Notes: a model not told the origin generated them from the letters alone. DNA of 64,000 nucleotides from Gandjariella thermophila (GCF_005405885.1 NZ_BJFL01000006.1:124001-188000), one strand, 5' to 3'. Positions 1 through 10,640 are shown, counted from the stretch's first letter. Made by a program: numbers and translations.

Positions 1-266
1 GCAGCGTCAGCGTGCTGGACGCCTACACCGGGACGGAGATCACCAAGTGGCGGATGCCCGGCGGTGGCAGCCCGGACATGGGCGGGTTGACCGCCGACGG
101 CAGCCAACTGTGGCTGTCCGGCCGCTACGACCGGGTCGTCTACGTGATGTCGACCCGGGACGGATCGATGATCACCAAGATCCCGGTCGGCGACGGCCCG
201 CACGGCCTGTGCGTCTGGCCGCAGCCGGGCCGCTACTCGCTGGGGCACACCGGCATCACCCGCTGA
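1..266 (+). CDS. YVTN/YncE-like beta-propeller protein, C-terminal part (5' truncated by window)
   Basis: The reading frame is open from the left edge and ends at TGA 264-266, so only about 87 C-terminal residues are visible. They contain a blade-like pattern (VLDAYTGTEI, then a GGLTADGSQLWLSGR motif, then VYVMSTRDGSMITKIPVGDGPHG) typical of secreted YVTN/YncE-type beta-propeller proteins. The final blade closes with GLCVWPQPGRYSLGHTG, as in actinobacterial members. The substrate or partner cannot be told from this fragment. The next gene is convergent, 16 bases away. Family assignment is from repeat pattern only. Confidence 0.7.
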   Translation, partial: SVSVLDAYTGTEITKWRMPGGGSPDMGGLTADGSQLWLSGRYDRVVYVMSTRDGSMITKIPVGDGPHGLCVWPQPGRYSLGHTGITR

Positions 267-282
267 CCGGGCGTCCCGACGC

Positions 283-1341
283 CTACTCCGAGACGGTGGC
301 GAGCTGGTCCATCTCCTTGTGCGCCTCGCGGATCTGGGTGGCCGCCCACCTCGCCGACCGGCCGTAGCGGCGGCCGAGTTCGGCTGCGGAGAGTTCCTCG
401 CCGCGTTCGGCCGCCGTGCGGTAGTCGGCTCGGGCCCGCCTGCGCTGCTCCTCCAGGGGCAGCGCGGTGTGCGGGTCCGCCGCGTCGTTCGGCCGTGCGG
501 CGCCGCCGGTCCCGGGTTGCCCCGCGTCGCCCGGCACCGCACGGGCCAGGATCGGTGGGACCGCGGACCGCGCCGGCACGCTCGTCGCCGAACCGTTCCT
601 GGCAGCACCGTTCCCGGCAGTGGCGCTCCTGCCAGCACCGTTCCCCGTGCCACGGTTCCTGGTCGCGCCGTTGTTCGTAACGCCGTTGTTGCCGGCGCCG
701 TTGTTGGTGGCGCTGTTACCGGGGTAGCCGGTCTTGGCGGCGCCGTTCCCGGTCGCGGCGTTCGCGGCAGGCGTGACCGGCTGGCTCGGCGCGCCCGCGG
801 TCGGGGCGAGTCGCCGCACCGCCGCGACGTCCTCGCCGGCGGGTGCCGGCGGCTGATCGGGTGAGTTTGCACCGCTCACGGGGATCTCCGCGGCGGCCGC
901 CGTCCGGACCGCCCTGCGCCTGCTCAGCGCCAGCAGCGCGGTACCCGCGACGACCATGAGCCCGTCCACCACGAGCGGACCCACGTGCGCGTTCCACTGG
1001 TCCTCGCCCCACGCGAGGAGCAGCGCGGCCATGTGCCGGTAGCTCAGCAACGCGGCGCCGGCGGCAACCGTCCCGGCACCGGCGTACCGGGCCAGGTCCC
1101 ACATCCAACCGCGCGGCCACGGCACCCGGGTGAGCACCTCGATCGCGCCCAGCAGCGCCAGCGGCCAGAACGCCGCGGCGATCTGCGGCCCGATCTCCGG
1201 AGTCCAGCCCGGACCGGCGCCCGGCGGAGGTACCCGGGCGTGCGCGACGTTCGCCGCGACCGACGCCACCGTGCCGCCGACGAAGGCGGCCCAGGACACG
1301 AGCCAGGCGTCTCTGGGTTTCTCCTTGCTGGCTTCGCTCAC
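283..1341 (-). CDS. DUF2637 membrane protein (SpdA-like) with Asn/Gly/Ala-rich linker
   Basis: A 352-residue protein with several hydrophobic segments in its first 160 residues (WAAFVGGTVASVAANVAHA, then a segment around AGAGTVAAGAALLSYRHM, then GPLVVDGLMVVAGTALLAL). The pattern VAANVAHA ... LLSYRHM ... GPLVVDGLMV is characteristic of DUF2637, found in actinomycete plasmid-spread proteins and chromosomal relatives. A low-complexity linker rich in N, G, A and T follows. The C-terminal 60 residues resemble a helix-turn-helix (AAELGRRYGRSARWAATQIREAH). The GTG at 1341 is chosen because GGAGGAGGG lies 10 bases upstream; an upstream GTG/ATG near 1380 has no ribosome-binding site. Its function is not established. 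Confidence 0.8.
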   Translation of the reverse strand: MSEASKEKPRDAWLVSWAAFVGGTVASVAANVAHARVPPPGAGPGWTPEIGPQIAAAFWPLALLGAIEVLTRVPWPRGWMWDLARYAGAGTVAAGAALLSYRHMAALLLAWGEDQWNAHVGPLVVDGLMVVAGTALLALSRRRAVRTAAAAEIPVSGANSPDQPPAPAGEDVAAVRRLAPTAGAPSQPVTPAANAATGNGAAKTGYPGNSATNNGAGNNGVTNNGATRNRGTGNGAGRSATAGNGAARNGSATSVPARSAVPPILARAVPGDAGQPGTGGAARPNDAADPHTALPLEEQRRRARADYRTAAERGEELSAAELGRRYGRSARWAATQIREAHKEMDQLATVSE

Positions 1342-1433
1342 CGCAGTCCGTCCCTCCTCCGGGTCCTGGCCGTAGGGCAAGGTAACGGACCACGCTGGCG
1401 GCGACGAACCCGGAAGAGGGAACGGCCTGCTGG

Positions 1434-3098
1434 CTACGCGTGCCGCGCCCGCGCCGCGTCGCCGAGTCCGAGGATCTCCACGGCCCGCTCGCGCATCTCC
1501 ACCTTGCGCACCTTGCCGGTCACGGTCATCGGGAACTCGTCGACGATGTGCACGTAGCGCGGGATCTTGTAGTGCGCCAGCTTGCCGGTGCAGAACTCGC
1601 GCAGCCGCTCGGCCGTCAGCGGCTCGGCACCCTGCCGGAGCCGCACCCAGGCCATCAGTTCCTCGCCGTACTTCTCGTCCGGCACGCCGATCACCTGCGC
1701 GTCAAGGATGTCCGGGTGGGTGTAGAGGAACTCCTCGATCTCGCGCGGGTAGATGTTCTCGCCGCCACGGATCACCATGTCCTTGATCCGGCCGGTGATG
1801 TTGACGTAGCCGTCGTCGTCCATGACCGCGAGGTCGCCGGTGTGCATCCAGCGGGCACGGTCGATGGCCTCGGCCGTCTTGTCCGGCTGTTCCCAGTAGC
1901 CCAGCATGACCGAGTAGCCGCGGGTGCACAGTTCCCCCGGCGTGCCCCGCGGCACGGTCAACCCGGTCACCGGGTCGACGATCTTGATCTCGACGTGCGG
2001 ATGCACCCGACCCACCGTGGACACCCTGCGGTCCAGCGAGTCGTCGGCGCGGGTCTGGGTGGAGACGGGAGAGGTCTCCGTCATGCCGTAGCAGATGGTC
2101 ACCTCGGTCATACCCATCCGCTCGACGACCTGCTTCATCACCTCGACCGGGCACGGTGAGCCGGCCATGATCCCGGTACGCAGGCTGGCGAGGTCGTAGG
2201 AGTCGAAGTCCGGCTCGGCAAGCTCGGCGATGAACATCGTCGGCACCCCGTACAGCGAGGTGCACCGCTCCGCCTGCACTGCCTGCAGGGTGGCCTTCGG
2301 CTCGAACGACGGGGCCGGGATGACCATGCACGCACCGTGGCTTGTGGCCGCGAGGTTGCCCATGACCATGCCGAAGCAGTGGTAGAAGGGCACCGGAATG
2401 CAGATCTTGTCGGCCTCGGTGTAGCCGCACAGTTCGCCGACGAAGTAGCCGTTGTTGAGGATGTTGTGGTGGGACAGCGTGGCGCCCTTGGGGAAGCCGG
2501 TCGTCCCGGAGGTGTACTGAATGTTGATCGGGTCATCGGCGCTGAGCCGGGACTGGGTGTCCGCCAGGGGCGCCCGGTCGGCGTTCCGCCCCGTGTCCAC
2601 AACGGACGTCCACTCCGAACTGCCGATCAGGAGCACGTCGCGCAGGGCGGGACAGTTCGGGCGCACCTCGGCGATCATCGCGGCGTAGTCGGAGGTCTTG
2701 AAGCTGGGCGTGGCCACGAGCGTGCGGATGCCGGCCTGGCCCAGGACGTACTCGAGTTCGTGAACCCGGTAGGCGGGGTTGATGTTGACCAGGATGGCGC
2801 CGATCTTCGCGGTGGCGTACTGCGTGAAGACCCACTCGGCGCAGTTGGGCGCCCAGATGCCGACCCGGTCTCCCTTGGCGATCCCCAGGTCCAGCAGGCC
2901 GAGCGCGAGCGCGTCAACCTCGGCGGCGAGTTCGCGATAGGTCCAGCGGCGACCACCGGCTCGGTCGACGAGGGCAAGGCGATCCTCGTACGCGGCGACC
3001 GTCCGGTCGAAGTTGTCGCCGATGGTGTCGCCGAGCAACGGCGCGTCCGACGTACCCGACGCGTAGCTGGGCAACGCGGGAGAACCGGGGTTCGACAC
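1434..3098 (-). CDS. Medium/long-chain acyl-CoA ligase (AMP-binding, FadD family)
   Basis: A 554-residue adenylate-forming enzyme that would activate a fatty or other carboxylic acid with ATP and join it to CoA. The family signatures are all visible: the P-loop-like [47 protein letters not shown], the hinge [21 protein letters not shown], and the catalytic-lysine segment [10 protein letters not shown] near the C-terminus. Length is normal for the family. The GTG at 3098 is preferred because AGGAGG sits six bases upstream; the open frame continues further upstream to 3278 but without a binding site and in poorly conserved sequence. Chain length specificity cannot be read from sequence by eye. 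Confidence 0.92.
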   Translation of the reverse strand: MSNPGSPALPSYASGTSDAPLLGDTIGDNFDRTVAAYEDRLALVDRAGGRRWTYRELAAEVDALALGLLDLGIAKGDRVGIWAPNCAEWVFTQYATAKIGAILVNINPAYRVHELEYVLGQAGIRTLVATPSFKTSDYAAMIAEVRPNCPALRDVLLIGSSEWTSVVDTGRNADRAPLADTQSRLSADDPINIQYTSGTTGFPKGATLSHHNILNNGYFVGELCGYTEADKICIPVPFYHCFGMVMGNLAATSHGACMVIPAPSFEPKATLQAVQAERCTSLYGVPTMFIAELAEPDFDSYDLASLRTGIMAGSPCPVEVMKQVVERMGMTEVTICYGMTETSPVSTQTRADDSLDRRVSTVGRVHPHVEIKIVDPVTGLTVPRGTPGELCTRGYSVMLGYWEQPDKTAEAIDRARWMHTGDLAVMDDDGYVNITGRIKDMVIRGGENIYPREIEEFLYTHPDILDAQVIGVPDEKYGEELMAWVRLRQGAEPLTAERLREFCTGKLAHYKIPRYVHIVDEFPMTVTGKVRKVEMRERAVEILGLGDAARARHA

Positions 3099-3287
3099 GG
3101 TGCACCTCCTCGTGCGCGGTGAGCCAGGGCACCATCCTCGCCGCCAAGACCATCTGGCGAAAGATGCCTGCCGGCCTCTCCCGATCCAGATGCTCGCAGC
3201 AACCACGCACCCAACCGCGCCGAACGCCCGAGCCGGCCCCAGCCCGGCTCGCCACACGGCCGAACGGAACCCCAACACACACGTGCG

Positions 3288-5549
3288 CTAGTCGACCAAC
3301 GCCACGGACGTGATTCGGTGCAGCGGGTACCGCCGTAGCTCGCCGTGCGACTCGTCAAAGCCTTCCAGCATTCCGCCGCCCGCGCTGACCGGCTGGACGA
3401 CGCGTTGGCTCGCGATTCCGTGGGAGTCCACGAATCCGACCCAGACACTCCGCCGGTCCCGGATGGCCTGGTGCAACACCGCCAGCGCGGCCGAAGGACC
3501 GAGAGATTTCCCGGACCCCGCAGCACCGCGCGCTGCCGCGGCGTGGTCGCCGGCTCGCACCTTCCGGACCAGTTCGGCCAGCTGTTCCTCGCTCGGTGCG
3601 CCGGATCCGGACACCGACCCACGGCGGGGAGCACCGGAACGGGCGGGCACCCGCCGACCCCGGGGCCGCAGATCGAGGACCTGCCCGTCCGGTCCCTCGG
3701 CCGCGGGGGTGAAGCCGGCGGCCCGCAGGCCGTCCAGCACCTCGACCAACGGCAGCGGGCTGACCAGCACGGTCGGCGCGATCCGGCGCAGCTCCAGCGG
3801 GCCCAGGTCCGGCTTGGCCAGTACCTCGCTGATCAGCACCGGGTCGTCGCAGCGCAGGAACGAGCTCGCCGCACCGCCGCGCAACTGCCCGTGCCGGCGC
3901 GCCACGTCATCGATCAGGTAGGTCAGCGACTGCGGCACCGGCGTCCGCGACCGGCTCTGGAACAGCTCGTGCAGTTCGGTGGCCGTCCGCCCGGCGTCCA
4001 GTGCGCGCCGCACCGAGGACTCGCTGACCCGGTACACCGTGGCGCTTCCGGCCGACTCCACGTCCGCGACCAGCGCGATCTCCTCGGCCAGTTCGGGTTC
4101 CAGCGGGCCGGGGGCGACCACGGTGAGATCGGCCTGCACGAGCACGTGGTCCAGCGGCGTCGGCAGCGCGCCCGCCATCCGCGCCGCCGCGCTCGCCGGG
4201 CTCTCGGCGAGCAGCGCCCGGCCGGCGCCGCTCAGCGCACCGAGCGCGACGATGCCCAGCGCGGTGGCCTCCCGCACCGTCCACCGCACGACCTCGTCAC
4301 GTAGCCGGCCGCCGCGCCGGGGCGCCCGCCAGGCCAGCACCGCGGCCAACTGGTCCACGTCCGGCGCACCGCTGCCCGGCGGCAGCTCGGCCAGCGCGTC
4401 CAGCACCCGCCGCCGCTCGCGTGGCGCCAGCGGTCGGCGCAGCTCCTCCCCGAGCGGGTTCAGCAGGCGGTCACGCTCGTCCCGCAGGCCGACCAGCCCG
4501 GGTAGCCGAGGCAGCTCCAGCCATGCCTGGGCAAGGGACACCCACCGCTGCTCGGGGCGGGTGCGCAGCCAGGTGTCGACCACCGTGGTGGGCACCCACT
4601 CCGGCTCGGCACCGTCGCTGGCCGCGGCCAGCCCGGCGCCCACCACCAGCTCGACCAGCAGCGCGGCGCGCCCCTCGTCCACGTCCAACGCCCTGGCCAG
4701 CCGGCGCAGTTCGCGCACGCCGAGCCCGCCGGAGCGGAGTACCGGCGGCGGTTCGGAGGACCACAGCTCGATCAGGCCCTCGATGTGCCGCAGCAGTTCC
4801 AGCGCCTCACCCGCCGCCGTACCGTCCACGGTGGACTCTTCGCGCGCGGAAACGTCCATCGGCGGCTCGTCCACTTCGACCGTCCGCATGAGACGACCGC
4901 CGCGCAGCGCGAGCGCCACCTCCCTGGGCAGCTCCACGGTTTCCGCGTCCCGGCGCACCAGCAACCTCCTGGCGAGCAGCCGCTGCACCGGGGTCTCGGC
5001 GTGCTCCAGCGGCACCGTCCTGGCCGCGTCCCTGGTGCGCCCGACCGGCGGACCGGCGGCGAGGGTGTCCAGCAGCCGGCGCTCGGCGGGGTCCAGTTCG
5101 GTGAGCGTGGTCGCCAGGTCCGCCTCGGCCAGCTCGGGCACGGACCGGCCGAGCCCGCCCGGGAAGGCGGGGGCGGCCTCGCGCGCGGCGGGCACCACGG
5201 CGAGCTCCTCGTCCGGCCCCCAGGCGATGGCGATGCCGCGCAGCCGGTCCACGGCCGGCCGGACCCGCTCCGGCGGCACGGTGTCGCCGAACGCCGCCGC
5301 CACGGCGCCGAGCGTGACCGGCTCGGCGTCCGCGTTCAGCACGAGCAGCGCCTCGAGCACCGCCAGGGTGAGCGTGTCCAGGTCCTCGCAGGCCCGCGCC
5401 ACCGAGGTGCGGGTGCCGACCCGGGTGGCCAGCACAGTGGTGTCCGCGGGCGGTGGGGTGGCGACGTCCGGGCGGGCGCGAAGCAGTGCCACGAGCGCGT
5501 CGTCATGCTGCGCTCGCAGCCAGTCGGCGAGTGAGATGCCGCCCATCAT
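3288..5549 (-). CDS. Helicase-associated (Helicase_C_3 / XPB-N-like) protein
   Basis: A protein of about 753 residues beginning [33 protein letters not shown]. It resembles the conserved actinobacterial protein encoded beside the XPB helicase in M. tuberculosis (Rv0862c next to ercc3, Rv0861c), assigned to the helicase-associated domain family. It has no Walker motifs, so it is probably a DNA-binding partner rather than an ATPase. The C-terminal part ([22 protein letters not shown] ... [23 protein letters not shown]) looks like a WYL-type domain. The start is uncertain: two adjacent ATGs at 5549 and 5546 follow a TAACGT hexamer, suggesting a leaderless transcript; a GTG at 5615 lacks support. 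Its presumed XPB partner lies 16 kb away. Confidence 0.82.
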   Translation of the reverse strand: MMGGISLADWLRAQHDDALVALLRARPDVATPPPADTTVLATRVGTRTSVARACEDLDTLTLAVLEALLVLNADAEPVTLGAVAAAFGDTVPPERVRPAVDRLRGIAIAWGPDEELAVVPAAREAAPAFPGGLGRSVPELAEADLATTLTELDPAERRLLDTLAAGPPVGRTRDAARTVPLEHAETPVQRLLARRLLVRRDAETVELPREVALALRGGRLMRTVEVDEPPMDVSAREESTVDGTAAGEALELLRHIEGLIELWSSEPPPVLRSGGLGVRELRRLARALDVDEGRAALLVELVVGAGLAAASDGAEPEWVPTTVVDTWLRTRPEQRWVSLAQAWLELPRLPGLVGLRDERDRLLNPLGEELRRPLAPRERRRVLDALAELPPGSGAPDVDQLAAVLAWRAPRRGGRLRDEVVRWTVREATALGIVALGALSGAGRALLAESPASAAARMAGALPTPLDHVLVQADLTVVAPGPLEPELAEEIALVADVESAGSATVYRVSESSVRRALDAGRTATELHELFQSRSRTPVPQSLTYLIDDVARRHGQLRGGAASSFLRCDDPVLISEVLAKPDLGPLELRRIAPTVLVSPLPLVEVLDGLRAAGFTPAAEGPDGQVLDLRPRGRRVPARSGAPRRGSVSGSGAPSEEQLAELVRKVRAGDHAAAARGAAGSGKSLGPSAALAVLHQAIRDRRSVWVGFVDSHGIASQRVVQPVSAGGGMLEGFDESHGELRRYPLHRITSVALVD

Positions 5550-5669
5550 GCCCAACGTTATCCGGTGCGCCGCCGGGGTTTCCGCCGCCGCCCACCCGAC
5601 CGGCGAAGGCGGCACGGGACGAGGCTCACGTTTTTCCCGGTCGAGGTCGGCTGCGGCGGCCGAGCCGCA

Positions 5670-5689
5670 TCAGGCAGACTTGTGCCTGA
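5670..5689. promoter_or_regulatory. Inverted repeat TCAGGCA-N6-TGCCTGA between divergent genes
   Basis: A perfect 7-bp inverted repeat with a 6-bp spacer lies 40 bases upstream of the small gene at 5729 and in the divergent region of the helicase-associated gene. The spacing fits a dimeric regulator site or a short hairpin. There is no other evidence of function. Confidence 0.3.
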
Positions 5690-5728
5690 CGTAACACCCC
5701 CGACCTGGGCAAGTCCCGAGGAGGAGCC

Positions 5729-5917
5729 GTGGCCAAGGCCGCCCGCCGTGCCGACCGCGTCGACCCGCAGTGGCCGGAGAACCCGGACGGGTCGCACCCG
5801 GTGAGCGAACTCGCCAGCGACCTTCAGGGGGCGCTGTCCCCCTTCGGCGACGTCACGTTCCCACTCGAGGCGGACAAGCTCCCCTACCGCCACCCGGTGA
5901 CCAAAATCAACAAGTGA
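5729..5917 (+). CDS. Small conserved hypothetical protein (Rv0863-like position)
   Basis: A 62-residue protein beginning with GTG at 5729, preceded by GAGGAG at good spacing. Sequence: basic N-terminus, then WPENPDGSHPVSELASDLQG, ending with KLPYRHPVTKINK. It has no membrane segment or recognised domain. Position between the XPB-associated gene and the moaC-mog block corresponds to Rv0863 in M. tuberculosis, which supports it being a real conserved gene. No function is known to me. Confidence 0.7.
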   Translation: MAKAARRADRVDPQWPENPDGSHPVSELASDLQGALSPFGDVTFPLEADKLPYRHPVTKINK

Positions 5918-6012
5918 CCGCGGGGCGGCCCGCCGAGTCGTTGACGTTTCGCATATCTTCGCCCGTTAGGCTTCCTTGCTGGTCAGCGCGTACCTGACGG
6001 CAGGAGGAAGCC

Positions 6013-7407
6013 ATGCCGGTCCCCGGGCCCGGTTACTCGATCACCATCCGCCTCGAGGCGCCGCCCTCGGCCACCGCGGCCGGGGACATCGCCTCGGCGG
6101 TGGGCAGGGTCGGCGGCGTGATCACCGCGTTCGACGTTGTCGAGTCGCACGCCGACCGCATCGTCGTCGACGTCACCTGCAACGCGCTCTCCGCCAACCA
6201 CGCCAAGGACATCACCGACGCCCTGGAGGCGTTGCCCGGCGTGGCCGTGCGCAAGGTCTCCGACCGCACCTTCCTGGTGCACCTCGGCGGCAAACTCGAG
6301 GTCTCCGCCAAGGTGGCGCTGCGTAACCGGGACGACCTCTCCCGTGCCTACACGCCCGGCGTCGCCCGGGTCTGCCAGGCGATCGCGGCCAACCCCGAGG
6401 ACGCCCGCCGGCTGACCATCAAGCGGAACACCGTGGCGGTGGTCACCGACGGTTCCGCGGTGCTGGGCCTGGGCAACCTCGGCCCGGCCGCGGCCCTGCC
6501 CGTGATGGAGGGCAAGGCGGCGCTGTTCAAGAAGTTCGCCGGGGTGGATGCCTGGCCGGTGTGCCTGGACACCCAGGACACCGAGGAGATCATCCGCGCG
6601 GTGGAGTTGATCGCGCCGGTGTACGGCGGGATCAACCTCGAGGACATTGCCGCGCCGCGCTGCTTCGAGATCGAGCGCCGGCTGCGGCAGAAGCTGAACA
6701 TCCCGGTCTTCCACGACGACCAGCACGGCACCGCCATCGTCGTGGTGGGCGCGCTGCGCAACGCGCTCCGGGTGGTCGGCAAGTCGATCGAGGACTGCCG
6801 GGTGGTGGTCTGCGGCGTCGGCGCCGCCGGCTCGGCGATCATCCGCCTGCTGCTGCACAAGAACCCGGCCGACGTGCTGGCCGTGGACGTCGACGGCATC
6901 GTGCACAACGACCGCCCCGGCCTGGACGAGAACCTGGGCTGGATCGCCGCGCACACCAACCGGGACAACCGCAGCGGCACCCTGCGCGAGGCGCTGGTCG
7001 GTGCGGACGTGTTCATCGGTGTTTCCGCGCCGAACTTGTTCGGCGCCGAGCAGGTCGCCACCATGGCGCCCGATCCGATCGTGTTCGCCCTGGCCAACCC
7101 GGACCCGGAGATCGACCCGATCGAGGCACAGCAGCACGCCGCCGTGGTGGCCACCGGGCGAAGCGACTTCCCCAACCAGATCAACAACGTGCTGGCCTTC
7201 CCGGGGTTCTTCCGCGGCCTGCTGGACGCGCACGCGCACAGCATCACCGACGCGATGCTGCTGGCGGCGGCGAACGCGATCGCCGACGTGGTGGACGGCG
7301 AGCGGCTGAACGCGAGCTTCGTGGTGCCCAGCGTGTTCGACTCGGCGGTGGCGCCGGCCGTCGCCGAGGCGGTGCGCCGGGCCGCCGAGCGCGACCCGGG
7401 CGCGTAG
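6013..7407 (+). CDS. NAD(P)-dependent malic enzyme with N-terminal ACT domain
   Basis: A 464-residue protein expected to oxidatively decarboxylate malate to pyruvate. Residues 1-85 form an ACT-like ligand-binding domain ([20 protein letters not shown]...), which implies allosteric control by a small molecule. The malic domain follows ([48 protein letters not shown], the metal/substrate segment [12 protein letters not shown]) and then a Rossmann NAD-binding domain ([13 protein letters not shown]). It ends with [15 protein letters not shown]. The ATG at 6013 has AGGAGGAA upstream. A TTGACG hexamer near 5941 and TTAGGCT near 5968 may be promoter parts, but their spacing is too long to be convincing. 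Length is normal for short prokaryotic malic enzymes plus ACT. Confidence 0.93.
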   Translation: MPVPGPGYSITIRLEAPPSATAAGDIASAVGRVGGVITAFDVVESHADRIVVDVTCNALSANHAKDITDALEALPGVAVRKVSDRTFLVHLGGKLEVSAKVALRNRDDLSRAYTPGVARVCQAIAANPEDARRLTIKRNTVAVVTDGSAVLGLGNLGPAAALPVMEGKAALFKKFAGVDAWPVCLDTQDTEEIIRAVELIAPVYGGINLEDIAAPRCFEIERRLRQKLNIPVFHDDQHGTAIVVVGALRNALRVVGKSIEDCRVVVCGVGAAGSAIIRLLLHKNPADVLAVDVDGIVHNDRPGLDENLGWIAAHTNRDNRSGTLREALVGADVFIGVSAPNLFGAEQVATMAPDPIVFALANPDPEIDPIEAQQHAAVVATGRSDFPNQINNVLAFPGFFRGLLDAHAHSITDAMLLAAANAIADVVDGERLNASFVVPSVFDSAVAPAVAEAVRRAAERDPGA

Positions 7408-7428
7408 TGCCGGCCGCCGGCCCGGCAC
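7407..7428 (+). terminator. Short hairpin after malic enzyme gene
   Basis: GTGCCGG (7407-7413) pairs with CCGGCAC (7422-7428) around an 8-base loop, beginning at the malic enzyme stop codon. It has no T-run, as is usual in high-GC actinobacteria. It may end transcription before moaC, which has its own putative -10 at 7457. Confidence 0.35.
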
Positions 7429-7468
7429 ACGCCGCCGGCCGCCCGCCGACCCGGCCTAGCATCGCAGC

Positions 7469-7951
7469 ATGAGCGAGGGTCTGACCCACGTGGACGCCAC
7501 CGGCGCGGCCCGGATGGTGGACGTCTCCGGCAAGGACGCCACCGCGCGCACCGCTGTCGCGTCCGGAGTGCTGCGCACCACGCCCGAGGTGGTGGACCTG
7601 CTCCGGGAGGGCCGGCTGCCCAAGGGCGACGCGCTGGCCACCGCCCGGATCGCCGGCATCATGGGCGCCAAGCGCACCCCGGACCTGGTGCCGCTGTGCC
7701 ATCCGATCGCGATTTCCGGCGTTCAGGTGGACCTGACCCCGGACGGGGACGCCGTGCACATCACCGCGACGGTGCGCACCACCGACCGGACCGGCGTGGA
7801 AATGGAGGCGCTCACCGCGGTGGCGGTGGCCGGACTGGCGCTGCACGACATGGTGAAGGCCGTCGACCCGGCCGCGGTGCTGGACGCGGTGCGGGTGGAC
7901 CGCAAGGAAGGCGGCAAGACCGGCGCCTGGACCCGCCCGGAGAACCGGTGA
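7469..7951 (+). CDS. moaC: Cyclic pyranopterin monophosphate synthase MoaC
   Basis: A 160-residue protein that converts the MoaA product (3',8-cyclo-GTP) to cyclic pyranopterin monophosphate in molybdenum cofactor synthesis. Diagnostic segments are [40 protein letters not shown], the active-site [39 protein letters not shown], and the C-terminal [16 protein letters not shown] hexamer at 7457-7462 lies six bases before the ATG, so the message may be leaderless. The stop codon adjoins the ribosome-binding site of the following mog-moaE gene, so the two are probably co-transcribed. Confidence 0.96.
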   Translation: MSEGLTHVDATGAARMVDVSGKDATARTAVASGVLRTTPEVVDLLREGRLPKGDALATARIAGIMGAKRTPDLVPLCHPIAISGVQVDLTPDGDAVHITATVRTTDRTGVEMEALTAVAVAGLALHDMVKAVDPAAVLDAVRVDRKEGGKTGAWTRPENR

Positions 7952-7959
7952 GGAGCACG

Positions 7960-8937
7960 ATGAACGAGCGAACGGCCCGGGTGGTGACCGCCTCGAACCG
8001 CGCGGCCACCGGGGTGTACGAGGACCGCGGCGGACCGCTGATCGTCGACTGGCTCCGGGAGCGCGGGTACCGGGTGGACGGCCCGGTGGTGGTGCCGGAC
8101 GGTGACCCGGTGGCCGAGGCACTGCGCCGGGCCGTGGTCGACGGCGTGGACGTGGTGATCACCACGGGCGGAACCGGGATCGCGCCGACCGACCGGACGC
8201 CCGAGGCGACCCGGTCCGTGCTGGACTATGAGGTTCCCGGGCTGGCCGACGCGATCCGCGCGGCCGGACTGCCGAACGTGCCCACCGCGGTGCTCTCCCG
8301 CGGCGTCGCCGGCGTTGCCGGCCGGACCCTGCTGGTGAACCTGCCGGGCTCGACCGGCGGGGTGCGGGACGGCCTGAGCGTGCTGGCCGACGTGCTCGAC
8401 CACGCGGTGGACCAGCTACACGGCGGGGATCACCCGAGGGCGGACCAGGCACCCGGCCCGGGCCACGCACCCGAGCGGCTCCGGCATCACCACGAGCCCG
8501 CCGGCCACGGTCAGCCGGCCGTGCTGCGGGCCGCGGTGAGCGCCGAGCCGCTGTCCGTGGACGAGCACGCGGCACTGGTCGGCGACCGCGCCGCGGGAGC
8601 CGTGGTCACCTTCGCCGGCGTGGTGCGCGACCACGACGGCGGGCGCGGTGTCCGCGAGTTGGAGTACGTCGGCCATCCCAGCGCCGGGGACGTCATCGCC
8701 GAGGTCGCCGCGGACGTGGCCGCCAAGCACCCGGGCACCCGGGCGTTCGCCGTGAGCCACCGGCTCGGCGTACTCGCCGTCGGCGATGTGGCACTGGCGT
8801 GCGCGGTGTCCGCGGACCATCGCGCGGAGGCGTTCGCCGCGTGCGCCGACCTCGTGGACGAGGTGAAGCACCGGCTGCCGGTGTGGAAGCGCCAGGTGTT
8901 CGACGACGGCACCGAGGAGTGGGTGAACTGCCCGTGA
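7960..8937 (+). CDS. mog-moaE: Fused molybdopterin adenylyltransferase (Mog/MoaB) - molybdopterin synthase large subunit (MoaE)
   Basis: One continuous 325-residue frame joins two molybdenum cofactor proteins. Residues 1-150 are Mog/MoaB-like (ARVVTASNRAATGVYEDRGG, VITTGGTGIAPTDRTPEAT, LLVNLPGSTGGVRDGL). A His/Pro/Gly-rich linker of about 40 residues follows. Residues 185-325 are MoaE-like (GAVVTFAGVVRDHDGGRGV, LEYVGHPSAGDVI, the catalytic segment VKHRLPVWKRQVF). MoaE with MoaD inserts sulphur into cPMP, and Mog then adenylates molybdopterin, so the fusion links non-consecutive use of one scaffold. ATG 7960 has AGGAG upstream. In M. tuberculosis these are separate adjacent genes. No stop or obvious frame anomaly is seen in the linker. 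Confidence 0.92.
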   Translation: MNERTARVVTASNRAATGVYEDRGGPLIVDWLRERGYRVDGPVVVPDGDPVAEALRRAVVDGVDVVITTGGTGIAPTDRTPEATRSVLDYEVPGLADAIRAAGLPNVPTAVLSRGVAGVAGRTLLVNLPGSTGGVRDGLSVLADVLDHAVDQLHGGDHPRADQAPGPGHAPERLRHHHEPAGHGQPAVLRAAVSAEPLSVDEHAALVGDRAAGAVVTFAGVVRDHDGGRGVRELEYVGHPSAGDVIAEVAADVAAKHPGTRAFAVSHRLGVLAVGDVALACAVSADHRAEAFAACADLVDEVKHRLPVWKRQVFDDGTEEWVNCP

Positions 8938-8979
8938 CCGGTGACCGGTGTTCGGTTGGAAATCGAGCGGGTTTAGGGG

Positions 8980-9016
8980 GAGGGCCCCACCGCCGGGGGG
9001 TAACGATGGGGCCCTC
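8980..9016. terminator. Bidirectional hairpin terminator between mog-moaE and rpfA
   Basis: A perfect 10-bp inverted repeat, GAGGGCCCCA (8980-8989) and TGGGGCCCTC (9007-9016), with a 17-base loop, lies between two convergent genes. Placement and stem strength suggest a shared terminator. Confidence 0.7.
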
Positions 9017-9044
9017 GTCTACTCGGCGCGAAGGCCGAGCAGGC

Positions 9045-9947
<903 letters not shown>

Positions 9948-9953
9948 TCAGTA

Positions 9954-9969
9954 TGTGACCGTAATCACA
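9954..9969 (-). promoter_or_regulatory. CRP-type operator upstream of rpfA
   Basis: TGTGA-CCGTAA-TCACA is a perfect match to the symmetric CRP/Crp consensus (TGTGA-N6-TCACA), about 280 bases upstream of the rpfA start and just before the riboswitch. rpfA is a known CRP target in M. tuberculosis and Crp target in Streptomyces, so the site very likely serves rpfA. Confidence 0.8.
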
Positions 9970-10383
9970 GTAACGTCTCGGCACGACCAACGATCGCGCC
10001 TGTTTTCGCAGCTCAACGCGTCGTTACCAGGCCGTTTCCATCTTGAGATCGATCACCCACGGTGAGGCTTGGCTCACGTTTGTTGGGCGGCACTGCGCCT
10101 TCCGAGGGGTGCCCGGACGGGGGCGAGCCGCCTGCGGAATCGGTGCAGGAACCCGGTCCCGATTGCCCTGGTATGTCCGTTTTGACTGCGAACTGTGACC
10201 GAGTCCACGGCGCTCGGGCGGCTCTGGTGAATCTGGGGTGTTCCCTAGGCGGCCTCCGCTTTACGCCCTCGGCACCGTGCCCTAGCATCCGGCCGAGCGG
10301 GTGACAAGCGGCTTGCCGAGTGATGACCACTTCACGGGGGAGGTGATCGCGCCGCGAGTCCGGCTTCGGGGGAACGCCGGGCG
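9970..10383. other. Gene-free interval between rpfA leader and moaD
   Basis: About 410 bases lie upstream of the rpfA regulatory region and beyond the moaD stop. I see no credible gene: frames here lack a ribosome-binding site and show no family resemblance. A degenerate half CRP motif (TGTGACCGAGTCCAC) occurs near 10194-10208 but lacks the second half. A promoter for rpfA is expected in the left part of this interval or around the CRP site. Confidence 0.5.
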
Positions 10384-10638
10384 TCAGCCGCCGGCGAACG
10401 GCGGCAGCACGTCGAGTTCGGCGTCCTCGGGCACCTGGGCGTGGAGATCGCGGACGGCCATCCCGTCCAGCAGGAAGCTGCACGCGGTGAGCACCTTCGC
10501 GAGCCGGTCGCCGTGCTGGTGCTCGACGAAAGCGACCACATCGCGCACGGTGGCAGGGTCGGGCAGCTCCACCTTCTCCTCGGGCACGCCCGCAGCGGCC
10601 CGCGCACCGGCGAAGTAGCGCACGGTCAGCCGAGGCAC
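10384..10638 (-). CDS. moaD: Molybdopterin synthase small subunit MoaD
   Basis: An 84-residue ubiquitin-like sulphur carrier that ends in Gly-Gly (VLPPFAGG), as required for thiocarboxylation and transfer of sulphur to cPMP together with MoaE. The beta-grasp pattern is clear (LTVRYFAGARAAAGVPEEKVELP ... CSFLLDGMAVRDLHAQVPEDAELDVLPP). GTG at 10638 is chosen because GGAGGGTAGGAGT lies directly upstream. The moaA stop is only two bases before, so moaA-moaD form an operon with tight coupling. Confidence 0.92.
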   Translation of the reverse strand: MPRLTVRYFAGARAAAGVPEEKVELPDPATVRDVVAFVEHQHGDRLAKVLTACSFLLDGMAVRDLHAQVPEDAELDVLPPFAGG

Positions 10639-10640
10639 TC

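Noticed and set aside
580..740. Repetitive GC-rich stretch as an independent repeat element
   Set aside because: It is the coding sequence of the Asn/Gly/Ala-rich linker of the DUF2637 protein.
3099..3278. Upstream extension of the acyl-CoA ligase frame
   Set aside because: The conserved protein and a strong ribosome-binding site place the start at 3098; the extension is not like the family.
10194..10208. TGTGACCGAGTCCAC as a second CRP site
   Set aside because: Right half-site is incomplete.
10062..10304. 80-residue frame between rpfA leader and moaD
   Set aside because: No ribosome-binding site, no family likeness, Pro/Gly/Cys-rich by composition only.
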